Source of the DNA: Acidobacteriota bacterium
GTDB lineage: Bacteria; Acidobacteriota; Blastocatellia; RBC074
NCBI GenBank assembly: GCA_016196035.1
Contig: JACPYM010000066.1
Span: forward strand, 62,001 to 126,000
Direction of reading: 5' to 3'
DNA: 64,000 nt
Numbering within the stretch: position 1 is the first letter of the stretch; every line of letters begins with the position of its first letter. Positions 38,951 through 48,911 of this stretch are shown here, piece by piece. The translations under genes and the position numbers were made by a program. Below the pieces are notes generated by a model. It searched no databases and was not told where the DNA came from. It saw only the letters and a list, made by a program, of their open reading frames with translations.

Positions 38951-39012
38951 CTTGTAGTGACGAATTTATTCGTCAGGCTTTGGCGCTGGACGAATAAATT
39001 CGTCACTACAAG
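38951..39012. repeat. TAGTGACGAATTTATTCGTC hairpin
   Basis: Arms of 24 nt, from CTTGTAGTGACGAATTT to its exact complement, surround a 14-nt loop. It ends 6 nt before the kinase stop codon (39018), so it may also serve as that gene's 3' hairpin. The 311-bp gap 38707-39017 holds nothing else that I can support. Confidence 0.85.
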
Positions 39013-39017
39013 AGCGG

Positions 39018-41543
39018 TTACAAGCCAATCCGCCGCAGCATCTGGGTAAAACGCGGATCATTGCGCAATGGTTTCAAGCGCGGATCAACGCCGAGATAGG
39101 CCAGCCGGTCGGCGCGCTCATCATAGGCTTTTTGCAGCATGGCAAAGGCCTGATCTTTATCTCTCAAACCCGCATAAATAACCGCCAGATGATAAGGCGA
39201 AATCGCATTCGCGCCGGTCAGCGCCGACAATTCGGCGACGATTTGGCGGGCCTCGGCTTGCCTGCCCGCCACGGCGTAAACCTGCGCCAGTTCGGCTTTG
39301 ACCAGCGCGCTGCCGCCCGAAAGCGATACCGATTGAGTCAATTCGGCAATGGCCTGCGTGAATTTTCCTTGCTCGGCATAGACCTGGCCCAGATAGCGGC
39401 GCGCCGGAAAGAAGCCGGGGTCGAGCGCCAGCGTCTTTTGCAATTGGGTGACGGCTTCGTCGTATTGCCCGGTGAAATAGAGTGTGCGGCCCAGGTGCGC
39501 ATTGATAATCAGCGAGAGCGGATCAAGGGCCTGCGTGCGGCGTGCTTCGGCGACGGCCTCTTCGTTGCGGCCCAGCATGAAGAGCAGCGTGGCGTACCAC
39601 TGATGCGCCGAGGCGTAAGTCGGATTGAGCGCCAGGGCGCGTTTGAATTCCTGCTCCGCCGTCAGCCAATCCCAATCGTAAAGATACGCCGCCATGCCCA
39701 ACGCCGCGTGCGCTTCGGCCAGCGTGCCGTCCTGTTCCAGCGCGCGCAAGGCGGCAGCTTTGGCTTTGGGAAACGCCTGGCGCGATGGCAAGGCGTTATA
39801 GATCGCCAGCAGGTTGTAACAATCGGCCTCGCCCGCCAGCGCCTGCGCGTAATCAGGATCGCGCGCCAGCGCCTGCTGAAACAGATCGAGCGCTTTTTTT
39901 AAGCCGTCGGCAGTGCGTTGATTCCAGTAATAGCGCGCCTGTTGCGAAAGCTGCTGGGCTGCCAAATGCTGTTGATCGTGGGCGCGCCGGGTGAGCGCCA
40001 CGCGCAGCCGCTCGGCGACATCGCGCGTGATTTCCTGTTCGGCCAACAGCAACTCGGCAAACTTGTGTTGGTACTGCTCGCCCCAGATGGTGGTGTTGTC
40101 GCGCGCCCTGACCAATTCGATATTGATCACGAAATCGCCGCCGCGTTTGGCGATACGGCCCGTCAGGATGGCTTGGGCCTCCAATTCGCTGCCGATGCGG
40201 CGCATATCCGGCGCGGCGTTTTTGTAGCGCGAAACGACGCTGAGCGATTTGACCTTCAGATTGGGCAGTTGTGAAAGCTGATTGATCAGGCGCGCGGTCA
40301 GATTGTCGCCCAACGTTTCAAGGTCAGGATCGTTGGTCGCGTTGATGAAGGGCAGCACCGCCAGCGATTCCAGCGGCTTTTCGCGCCACGCCCACCAACT
40401 CAGGCCCGCCAGTCCCACCAGCAACACGAACATGAACGTCAGCAACCCGCGCCGCCGCCGTTTGATTTCCATGATCAGATATTCGGCGCTGGAGGTGTTG
40501 CTGACTGTATTGCTGACCGTGGGGGCATTGATGTCCGTGCGAAAGGGATCGTGCGGCAGCGGCGGCGCCACCGTCTGGCTGTTGCTCGTGGCTGGCAACT
40601 CCGCCGTCAATTGATCGGTCAAGCTGGCCGTGCGGTCGTTGCCCGCGGCGGCTTGGGCGGCGCGGCCCAGTTCGACTTCAAATTCCAACCGTTGTTTGAC
40701 CCGCCGCAAATCGCTAAAGAGGCTCTTGCTGTTTTGGTAACGCTCCTCGCGATCTTTCGCCAACAGCCGGATGAGAATCCAGTTGACCTCGGCAGGGAGA
40801 TTGCCGCTGCGCATTTCCAGCGGCGGTGGTTCGTGATGCAACACGGCGGCCAGCACGTCAGACGGCGTTTGTCCGATGAAAGGCAGGCGGCCGCCGATCA
40901 TTTCATACAGCACCACGCCCAGCGAAAACAGGTCGCTGCGCGCATCCACTTCCAACCCGCGCGCCTGCTCGGGCGACATATAGCTGACCGTGCCCATGAC
41001 TTTGCCCGGATCGGTTTTGAGCGCCAGCGTCGGCGCTTCGGGATCGGAAGCAGGCCGCTGTCGCTCGACCAGTTTCGCCAAGCCGAAATCGAGGACTTTG
41101 ACGTACCCGTCGCGCCGGATCATCACGTTTTCGGGTTTGATGTCGCGGTGCACGATGCCGGCTTCGTGCGCGGCGGCCAGCGCGCTGACGATCTGTTGCG
41201 CGATGTTGACGGCGTCGGCCACGCTCAGGCGCGTCTGGGCCATGCGCTGGCGCAAGGTTTCGCCTTCGATGAATTCGGTGGCGATGAAATGGACGGCGTC
41301 GGCTTCGCCGACTTCGTAAATCGTGATGATGTTGGGATGATTGAGCGCGCTGGCGGCCTTGGCTTCGAGCACGAACCGGCGCAAACGTTCGGCATCGGCG
41401 GTGAATTGCGCTGGCAAGAGCTTGAGCGCCACGCGCCGCCCCAGCCGCATATCTTGCGCCAGATAGATTTCCCCCATCCCGCCCGCGCCGAGCGGAGCCG
41501 CGATTTCATAGTGTCCCAGGCGTGCGCCTTTGCCGATTGTCAT
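39018..41543 (-). CDS. Ser/Thr protein kinase with TolB/FlgO-like and TPR domains
   Basis: An 841-residue membrane kinase. The kinase domain (about 12-280) has GAGGMG (19-24), Lys41, HRDIKPEN with Asp134 and DFG (152-154). A linker leads to a transmembrane helix near residue 370. Outside, an adenylate-cyclase/TolB-like module (SLAVLPFINATNDPDLETLG, about 395-520) is followed by about seven TPRs (about 540-830). This architecture is frequent in Acidobacteriota and may sense periplasmic protein partners. It is transcribed alone, ending at a hairpin shared with the convergent amidohydrolase side. Confidence 0.93.
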   Translation of the reverse strand: MTIGKGARLGHYEIAAPLGAGGMGEIYLAQDMRLGRRVALKLLPAQFTADAERLRRFVLEAKAASALNHPNIITIYEVGEADAVHFIATEFIEGETLRQRMAQTRLSVADAVNIAQQIVSALAAAHEAGIVHRDIKPENVMIRRDGYVKVLDFGLAKLVERQRPASDPEAPTLALKTDPGKVMGTVSYMSPEQARGLEVDARSDLFSLGVVLYEMIGGRLPFIGQTPSDVLAAVLHHEPPPLEMRSGNLPAEVNWILIRLLAKDREERYQNSKSLFSDLRRVKQRLEFEVELGRAAQAAAGNDRTASLTDQLTAELPATSNSQTVAPPLPHDPFRTDINAPTVSNTVSNTSSAEYLIMEIKRRRRGLLTFMFVLLVGLAGLSWWAWREKPLESLAVLPFINATNDPDLETLGDNLTARLINQLSQLPNLKVKSLSVVSRYKNAAPDMRRIGSELEAQAILTGRIAKRGGDFVINIELVRARDNTTIWGEQYQHKFAELLLAEQEITRDVAERLRVALTRRAHDQQHLAAQQLSQQARYYWNQRTADGLKKALDLFQQALARDPDYAQALAGEADCYNLLAIYNALPSRQAFPKAKAAALRALEQDGTLAEAHAALGMAAYLYDWDWLTAEQEFKRALALNPTYASAHQWYATLLFMLGRNEEAVAEARRTQALDPLSLIINAHLGRTLYFTGQYDEAVTQLQKTLALDPGFFPARRYLGQVYAEQGKFTQAIAELTQSVSLSGGSALVKAELAQVYAVAGRQAEARQIVAELSALTGANAISPYHLAVIYAGLRDKDQAFAMLQKAYDERADRLAYLGVDPRLKPLRNDPRFTQMLRRIGL

Positions 41544-41685
41544 GGCGGGAAAAGCTTGTCTACTCTTGGTAAAAGGGAAGTGCGTTTGCTGGCAGGATTA
41601 AAACCAGAGTGGGCGGGTAGCTGTCAAGCTTGGCGAAAAAACGTAGCGGCAAACTTGCACATAAGTCTGCCGCTATGTTGAAAGC

Positions 41686-42603
41686 TTAAAGTTGGGTGCG
41701 GCCCGGCTTCAACCCCTCGATAATCTCGCGGTCTTGCGTGCCCTCATGGCACACGATGCACGATTGCTGCCCACGTCCGGCCAGGTCTGAAACGAGGGCA
41801 TAGGTCAAGCCGCGATCCGCCCAGGTGATGACTTTCCAGCCGTTGAGCATGTCGTAATGGAAGCGCAACCCTTTGGAGACGACCTGTTCGCCGCCCGAGG
41901 GCATGGCGACGCCATTCGCGGTCACGACCAGCGTGATCGGATGTTTGTCCATGTCATAAGCCACGAGCGCCGCGTAATCGTTGCGGAAGCCGACCAGCCG
42001 CGCGCCTTCCAAATTGTAAAGCCGCACCTGCCCCGAAGCTTCCTGATAGTTGGGCAGCTTCAAACTGAACGAGACCTTGCCCGCAAACCAGTTGGAGATT
42101 TCGGCGGGTGAAGCGCTGGCGATTTCCAGCGGCAGTTGGCCGCGCACCCGGCGCACGTGCGTATCCACGGCCATTTGCGCGAATTCGGAGGGCGCGGGCA
42201 GTGTCGTGGCGTTGCGATGTAAGACCAGCGCCCAGAAGCTCGCGAACACGGCGAAACACAAGACCGCCGCCAGGGCGAACAAACGCGCGGGGCGGAAGCC
42301 GAAGGCAGGCGGTTTGGCAGGACGCAACATTTGTTGCAGCCGTTGGCGCAGCGGTGCGGGCGCGACGAATGGTGCGGGTGTTTCAGCGAGTAACGTTGTC
42401 AGACGCGCGCGCAATTCCGGCGGCGCGGTGTAAAGCGGTTGCGCCGCGCGAATGGCTTCGATTTCCCGGCGCTCCCGTTCGTGCCACTGGCGGCACGCGG
42501 CGCAGCCTTGCAAATGCGCCTCGAAATCGTCGCGCTCGCCGTTGTGTAATTCATCGTCCAGGTACAAGGCCAACCGGACGTGGATGTTTTCGCACTGCAT
42601 CAT
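41686..42603 (-). CDS. Anti-sigma factor with periplasmic CxxCH motif
   Basis: A 305-residue protein. The N-terminal zinc-binding anti-sigma domain has Cys3, then HLQGCAACRQW (H-x3-C-x2-C, about residues 29-39). A transmembrane helix (LFALAAVLCFAVFASFWALVL) lies near 110-130. The remaining 170 residues are extracytoplasmic and carry CIVCHEG near the C-terminus, a perfect CxxCH haem c attachment motif. The sigma gene lies upstream on the same strand, separated by a repeat. A redox or haem-dependent release of the sigma factor is inferred, fitting the divergent katG. Two adjacent ATGs (42603, 42600) follow GAGAAAG. Confidence 0.85.
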   Translation of the reverse strand: MMQCENIHVRLALYLDDELHNGERDDFEAHLQGCAACRQWHERERREIEAIRAAQPLYTAPPELRARLTTLLAETPAPFVAPAPLRQRLQQMLRPAKPPAFGFRPARLFALAAVLCFAVFASFWALVLHRNATTLPAPSEFAQMAVDTHVRRVRGQLPLEIASASPAEISNWFAGKVSFSLKLPNYQEASGQVRLYNLEGARLVGFRNDYAALVAYDMDKHPITLVVTANGVAMPSGGEQVVSKGLRFHYDMLNGWKVITWADRGLTYALVSDLAGRGQQSCIVCHEGTQDREIIEGLKPGRTQL

Positions 42604-42631
42604 AGCTTTCTCGTTTGCTGATTCTTGCTGC

Positions 42632-42747
42632 ATTAGCCACAGAGGCACGGAGTCACGGAGTCACGGAGGAAGAGCATGAGCCGCGATCATCTATCTGAAT
42701 TGCTCTGTGTCTCTGTGTCTCTGTGTCTCTGTGCCTCTGTGGCTAAT
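42632..42747. repeat. GCCACAGAGGCACGGAGTC hairpin repeat, copy 2
   Basis: ATTAGCCACAGAGGCACGG is answered by its complement ending GTGGCTAAT. Inner units are expanded: AGTCACGG is doubled on one side, and TCTGTGTC occurs three times on the other. It lies between the sigma and anti-sigma genes and could lower read-through from the sigma gene. Confidence 0.85.
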
Positions 42748-42769
42748 GCTCGTCTTTTCAACTCCGTTG

Positions 42770-43324
42770 CTAGCGAATCGCCGCTGTGCCGACGCGCCAT
42801 TCGCTCAACAACGTGCGCAACTGTTCGCGCGCGCGGCCTAGCCGCGACATCACCGTCCCGGCGGGACACGCCAGGATCGTTGCAATCTGCTGATAACTGA
42901 ACCCTTCGAAATCGCGCAACACAACCACCTCGCGGTAAGGCACGGGCAAGCGTTCGATGGCGGCGCGAATTTGTTCACGCTGGATTTTTTGCAACAGCAC
43001 GAAATGCGGATCGTGCGTTTCGTGCGCGGGCCATTGCCAATGGTCTTCAGCTTCGGCATCCAATTCAACCGCGTGGCCCGCCAGCTTGGCGTGGCGGACG
43101 TGGTTGAGCCAGATGTTGCGCATGATCGCAAAGAGCCAGCTTTTCAAATTACTGTCGGGCAGCAAGCGCCCAAAGGCCCGCGCAGCGCGCAGATACGTCT
43201 CTTGCACCAGGTCTTCGGCTTCGGTGCGATTGCGCGTCAGCACCATGGCAAAACCATAGAGCGCATCCAGATACTCCAGAGCCGCCGCCGCAAAGTCCGG
43301 TTGTTGAGTGTTCGTTCGATTCAT
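42770..43324 (-). CDS. ECF-family RNA polymerase sigma factor
   Basis: A 184-residue sigma-70 of the ECF type. Region 2 includes YGFAMVLTRNRTEAEDLVQETYLRAA (about residues 23-48) and LKSWLFAIMRNIWLNHVR. Region 4 includes LPVPYREVVVLRDFEGFSYQQIA (about 125-147), the helix-turn-helix that reads the -35 element. It is paired with the anti-sigma gene downstream and divergent from katG. The promoter at 43350-43375 has the same two boxes as the one facing katG, so it probably controls itself and katG. Confidence 0.95.
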   Translation of the reverse strand: MNRTNTQQPDFAAAALEYLDALYGFAMVLTRNRTEAEDLVQETYLRAARAFGRLLPDSNLKSWLFAIMRNIWLNHVRHAKLAGHAVELDAEAEDHWQWPAHETHDPHFVLLQKIQREQIRAAIERLPVPYREVVVLRDFEGFSYQQIATILACPAGTVMSRLGRAREQLRTLLSEWRVGTAAIR

Positions 43325-43349
43325 GTTTCAGCGCCGTTGCTGAGCGGAA

Positions 43350-43375
43350 TAACACGCCCGGCGCGGAATTATTCC
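43350..43375 (-). promoter_or_regulatory. ECF-type promoter reading into the sigma gene
   Basis: On the minus strand: GGAATAA (43375-43369), 12 nt, CGTGTTA (43356-43350). This places the start of transcription roughly 20 nt before the sigma ATG. The boxes overlap a GC-rich hairpin (43357-43384). An identical box pair with identical spacing is found on the other strand at 43402-43427. Confidence 0.65.
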
Positions 43376-43401
43376 CGCGCCGGGATTTTTTGGCGAAGGC
43401 T

Positions 43402-43427
43402 GGAATAAAGCAACCGATGGCGTGTTA
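43402..43427 (+). promoter_or_regulatory. ECF-type promoter reading toward katG
   Basis: GGAATAA (43402-43408), 12 nt, CGTGTTA (43421-43427). Both boxes and the spacing match the leftward site exactly. The katG start codon is 256 nt downstream, leaving a long leader (about 43435-43682) with a degenerate repeat at 43585-43613. Confidence 0.6.
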
Positions 43428-43640
43428 TGTCAGGCAGCAAGTTGCAAATTTCCGGATTTAACCACGAAACAAGTTGAGTATTGGGAGCCTGTGCGTCAGC
43501 CAGGGCTTGATTGGCAATAGGGAAACTGCGCTTGCGCGCGGGTGATCAGTAGCGCCGGTACGGTACCGCTGCGTGGTTTTTGCCGTACACCGAACTGCAA
43601 CCCGCTCTAACCGGGCTGTGACTATGAAAACACTATCTGA

Positions 43641-45908
<2,268 letters not shown>

Positions 45909-45938
45909 GTGTGGCGATGAAGCAGGGAAGGCACTGAC

Positions 45939-46036
45939 AAAAGCAGTACCGCGCGCGTGAGCAAGCGGAGCAATCAACTGTTACCCAATGTTCGACAGAT
46001 GACGGCTCCGCTTGCTCACGCGCGCGGTACTGTTTT
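45939..46036. repeat. Palindromic repeat, AGTACCGCGCGCGT family, copy 3
   Basis: Arms of about 32 nt contain AGTACCGCGCGCGT followed by GAGCAAGCGGAG and the exact complement. It fills most of the space between the convergent katG and TonB-receptor stops and overlaps the last codon of the latter, so it may terminate both. Confidence 0.85.
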
Positions 46037-48413
46037 AGTCCTTTGCCCCCAACCGGAACGTCAACCCCACGCTAAACGTGCGCGGGTAACCCGGCGTCGC
46101 GTGGATGCGTTCGACCTCATCCGCGTTCGGCGAGACGCGCGAGGCAAAATAATTCTGCGTCTCGAAGTAACGTTTGTCAGTTAGATTGTCTATTGCCAGA
46201 TTGAATTCCAGCCGCCGATTCAGCCGCTTGTTCAGACCAAAATCCACTACGTCCAACCCCGCCGCGCGCAGGCCGGGATCAACCGGATCGAGCCGGTAAT
46301 TGCTGGTGTGCCGATAGCGCAGCGAGCCGCTGAACCCGCGCCAGCCTGTCAACGTCAACGCCGCATTGGCGACCAGGCGCGGCGCGCTGTCCACGTACTT
46401 ACGCTGGCCCGGTGCGGGGTCGTCTTCGGCAAAAAAGTAGTCGCGATAAAACACATTCGCCACGCTGGTCACACCCGCGTTGAAGCTGACGAAGCGCGTC
46501 AGCTTCAACGCTGTTTTGACCTCGAACCCATACGCGCGCGTCGGCCCTTTGAATTCAAAGCTGCCGTCATCGGGGATGTAGACCTGTTCATTCGAGCGAT
46601 CCAGCCAAAACAAATCGGTGCTGAGCGAGAAGCGGTTGACCCCGTGAAAATCAAAATGATGCGCCGTGCCGACTTGGTAAAAGTCAGTTGTTGAAAGCTT
46701 CGGGCGGTCGGGCCGCTCGACCACACCGCGCGCGTCCTGGCTGGCGATGCCGCGCCCGTAGTTGAAATAGAGCGTTAGCGGCAGGCGGTCGCTGGGCGTC
46801 ACCGACAGATTGAATTTTGGCTGCAAGCGTGCCGCAGACTGCACACCCGAAGCCGCCGGATCAATCTGATCGTTCACGCGAAAGCGGAAGTAGTCGTAAC
46901 GCAAGCCGCCTTCGACGTGCACGTGCCCGTGAAAGAGATCAAGCCCTTGCTGGACGTAACCCGCCGTATTGGTGACGCGGGCGAGCGCGCTGGTCTGTAG
47001 GATTTCGCCATTCGCGCGATTGTCCGCCGTAATGAACTTACGATTCGGCGCGCGGCCGATGGATGGATACAAGCCGACATTGATTTGATTGTCGTGGTAA
47101 TTCGCGCCCGCAATCAGCAGGGCGTGCTGGCCGAACACGGTGTAAGGCCGCAGATACTGTGCATTCGCCCCTTCCTGCAAGCGCGAATCGTGCTGTTGAA
47201 TCTCATCGCCATGCTGCGGATCAACTTGATAGAAGGTGAAGTTGGAATACAGATCAAAGAGCGAGCGCGAGACAAATCCATCCACTTTGAAGACCGCGCC
47301 CTGACTATCTTCTTGCCGGTAATACACACTGCCAACGCCCGTATGCACGCGCCCGCCGTTGTCCGGGTCAATAAAGCCGAAGCGATCCAGCGCGCCCGTG
47401 TTGACCAGATCGAGCGGAAGCTGGCCCGAGGAATAAAAGTCATTGCGGCCCAGATTGAATTTGAAGCCCAGCTTGTGCGTCTCGCCCAGGTTGCGAATGT
47501 AATTGCCCGTCACGTTGTCGCGTTTGTAACGCAACGGATTTTTGAACGGCCCATCCGAACGCGACAACTCATACGCCAGCAACGCCGCGCCCGTTTTCAG
47601 CTTCGGGCTGTAGCCCAGAAACGAGCGGACTGTGTCGAACGAGCCGCCAGACAAGCGCGCAATCAATTGATCATCGAGCGCTTCTTTCAGCCGAATATGC
47701 ACGACGCCCAAGCCTGAAAAATCGCCGTATTCGGCGCTGAACGGCCCATTGACGATCTCCACGTCCTGCACCAACTCCGGCGTCAGCGCTTTCAACTGGC
47801 CCAAGTAACCCTGCCCGTGGCCTTGCGTGCCCTGGTTTTGCTGGACGTTGTCCACCAGCACTTTCAGCCCGCCATTGACGCCCCCGTGATCCAGGTTGAA
47901 ACCGAAGCGGCGGATTTCGAGCGACTTGCCTCCGCCTTCGTGCTGCCCGGCGTTGATGCCTGCGTCCAGCGTATGAAAGACCTGATCGTCGCGGCTAAAC
48001 AGCGTATCGCGGTAAATAGTTTCGTTGCGCCGGTCAACCGTTGGATCGAGTTGCGCCGCCGTGATGACCAGACTGTCGTGGATTTGCGGGATGACGTATT
48101 CGATCTCCAAGCGCAGCCTGTCTTCGCTGGCGTTGACGGTGGTTTCGTTGGCGGCGATGTTTTTGCCGCTGACGCGCACGATCAGGTTTTCGCGCGGCAC
48201 GGTCAGACTGAAATTGCCTGCGTCATCAGTGACGGCGGTTTTGTCGCCTGCGGAAGTCGTGATGGTGACGGTGACGCCGCGCACGATTTCATTGCGGGCG
48301 TTGACGACGGCGCCGATGAGCACGCGGCCCGCCGTGTTGGCGGTTTGCGCCGCAATGCTCGCAGTGCAATCCAGCAAAAGGCAAAGGGCCGCGATGATCG
48401 TCGAGGTGCGCAT
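46035..48413 (-). CDS. TonB-dependent outer-membrane receptor
   Basis: A 792-residue receptor. A signal peptide (about 1-22) is followed by a carboxypeptidase regulatory-like beta-sandwich (about 30-105; VRGVTVTITTSAGDKTAVTD), a plug domain (about 110-260, with VEIVNGPFSAEYGD) and a 22-strand-type barrel ending in YPRTFSVGLTFRLG. Such receptors import large solutes (siderophores, glycans, peptides); no substrate genes lie beside it. The sequence AGGAGAAG lies upstream of the ATG. Oriented away from the gene at 48912, with about 500 bp between them. Confidence 0.93.
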   Translation of the reverse strand: MRTSTIIAALCLLLDCTASIAAQTANTAGRVLIGAVVNARNEIVRGVTVTITTSAGDKTAVTDDAGNFSLTVPRENLIVRVSGKNIAANETTVNASEDRLRLEIEYVIPQIHDSLVITAAQLDPTVDRRNETIYRDTLFSRDDQVFHTLDAGINAGQHEGGGKSLEIRRFGFNLDHGGVNGGLKVLVDNVQQNQGTQGHGQGYLGQLKALTPELVQDVEIVNGPFSAEYGDFSGLGVVHIRLKEALDDQLIARLSGGSFDTVRSFLGYSPKLKTGAALLAYELSRSDGPFKNPLRYKRDNVTGNYIRNLGETHKLGFKFNLGRNDFYSSGQLPLDLVNTGALDRFGFIDPDNGGRVHTGVGSVYYRQEDSQGAVFKVDGFVSRSLFDLYSNFTFYQVDPQHGDEIQQHDSRLQEGANAQYLRPYTVFGQHALLIAGANYHDNQINVGLYPSIGRAPNRKFITADNRANGEILQTSALARVTNTAGYVQQGLDLFHGHVHVEGGLRYDYFRFRVNDQIDPAASGVQSAARLQPKFNLSVTPSDRLPLTLYFNYGRGIASQDARGVVERPDRPKLSTTDFYQVGTAHHFDFHGVNRFSLSTDLFWLDRSNEQVYIPDDGSFEFKGPTRAYGFEVKTALKLTRFVSFNAGVTSVANVFYRDYFFAEDDPAPGQRKYVDSAPRLVANAALTLTGWRGFSGSLRYRHTSNYRLDPVDPGLRAAGLDVVDFGLNKRLNRRLEFNLAIDNLTDKRYFETQNYFASRVSPNADEVERIHATPGYPRTFSVGLTFRLGAKD

Positions 48414-48911
48414 ACGATGTTCTTCTCCTGACTTGTTTGGTTGGCGGCAAGCGCCATCCTGTAGAAGTACGGTATGCGGAGGCGAGTGGATTGGTGCAAT
48501 TGATTGAAAACTGGCTTACTGACTTGCCAGCACACATGACCCAGCCTAGACTGCGCATATCTTTCAGCAAACGAGTCAACAAACGAGTCAGCAAACGAGT
48601 TTGTCCTACAACTTCGATTCAGGTGCAGCAGCGAGGGCGTCGTATGCTCAATGCACGCAAGCGCACACTATGCCACCCAGGCACAAAGAAGCTCCACGAA
48701 CAAGGTGGAAACCAATTGCGCTGTGGGCGCGCTCATCCAACAATCAATAGCGTTAACGGCCCACGACGGTTAAACGAATTGCCGAGAAAACCGTTGGGCT
48801 GCTGCAACAGTCTCTTTGCGCACTGCCTGCGCTTCGACAGAGTATGGATTCGACGAATCAGGCTCGCTCATTTGCGGCAATTGTGTGGGCGCGCTAAACA
48901 GGAGGTCGGAA
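48414..48911. other. Gene-free gap with a short tandem repeat
   Basis: The only structure I see is three tandem 12-bp units (CAGCAAACGAGT, with CAACAAACGAGT in the middle) at 48565-48600. A frame open across 48437-48994 has no convincing protein character. The divergent promoters of the TonB receptor and the 48912 gene should be here. Confidence 0.6.

Noticed and set aside
38800-38997. Short open frame downstream of the amidohydrolase
   Set aside because: It ends inside the TAGTGACGAATTT hairpin and has no protein-like composition.
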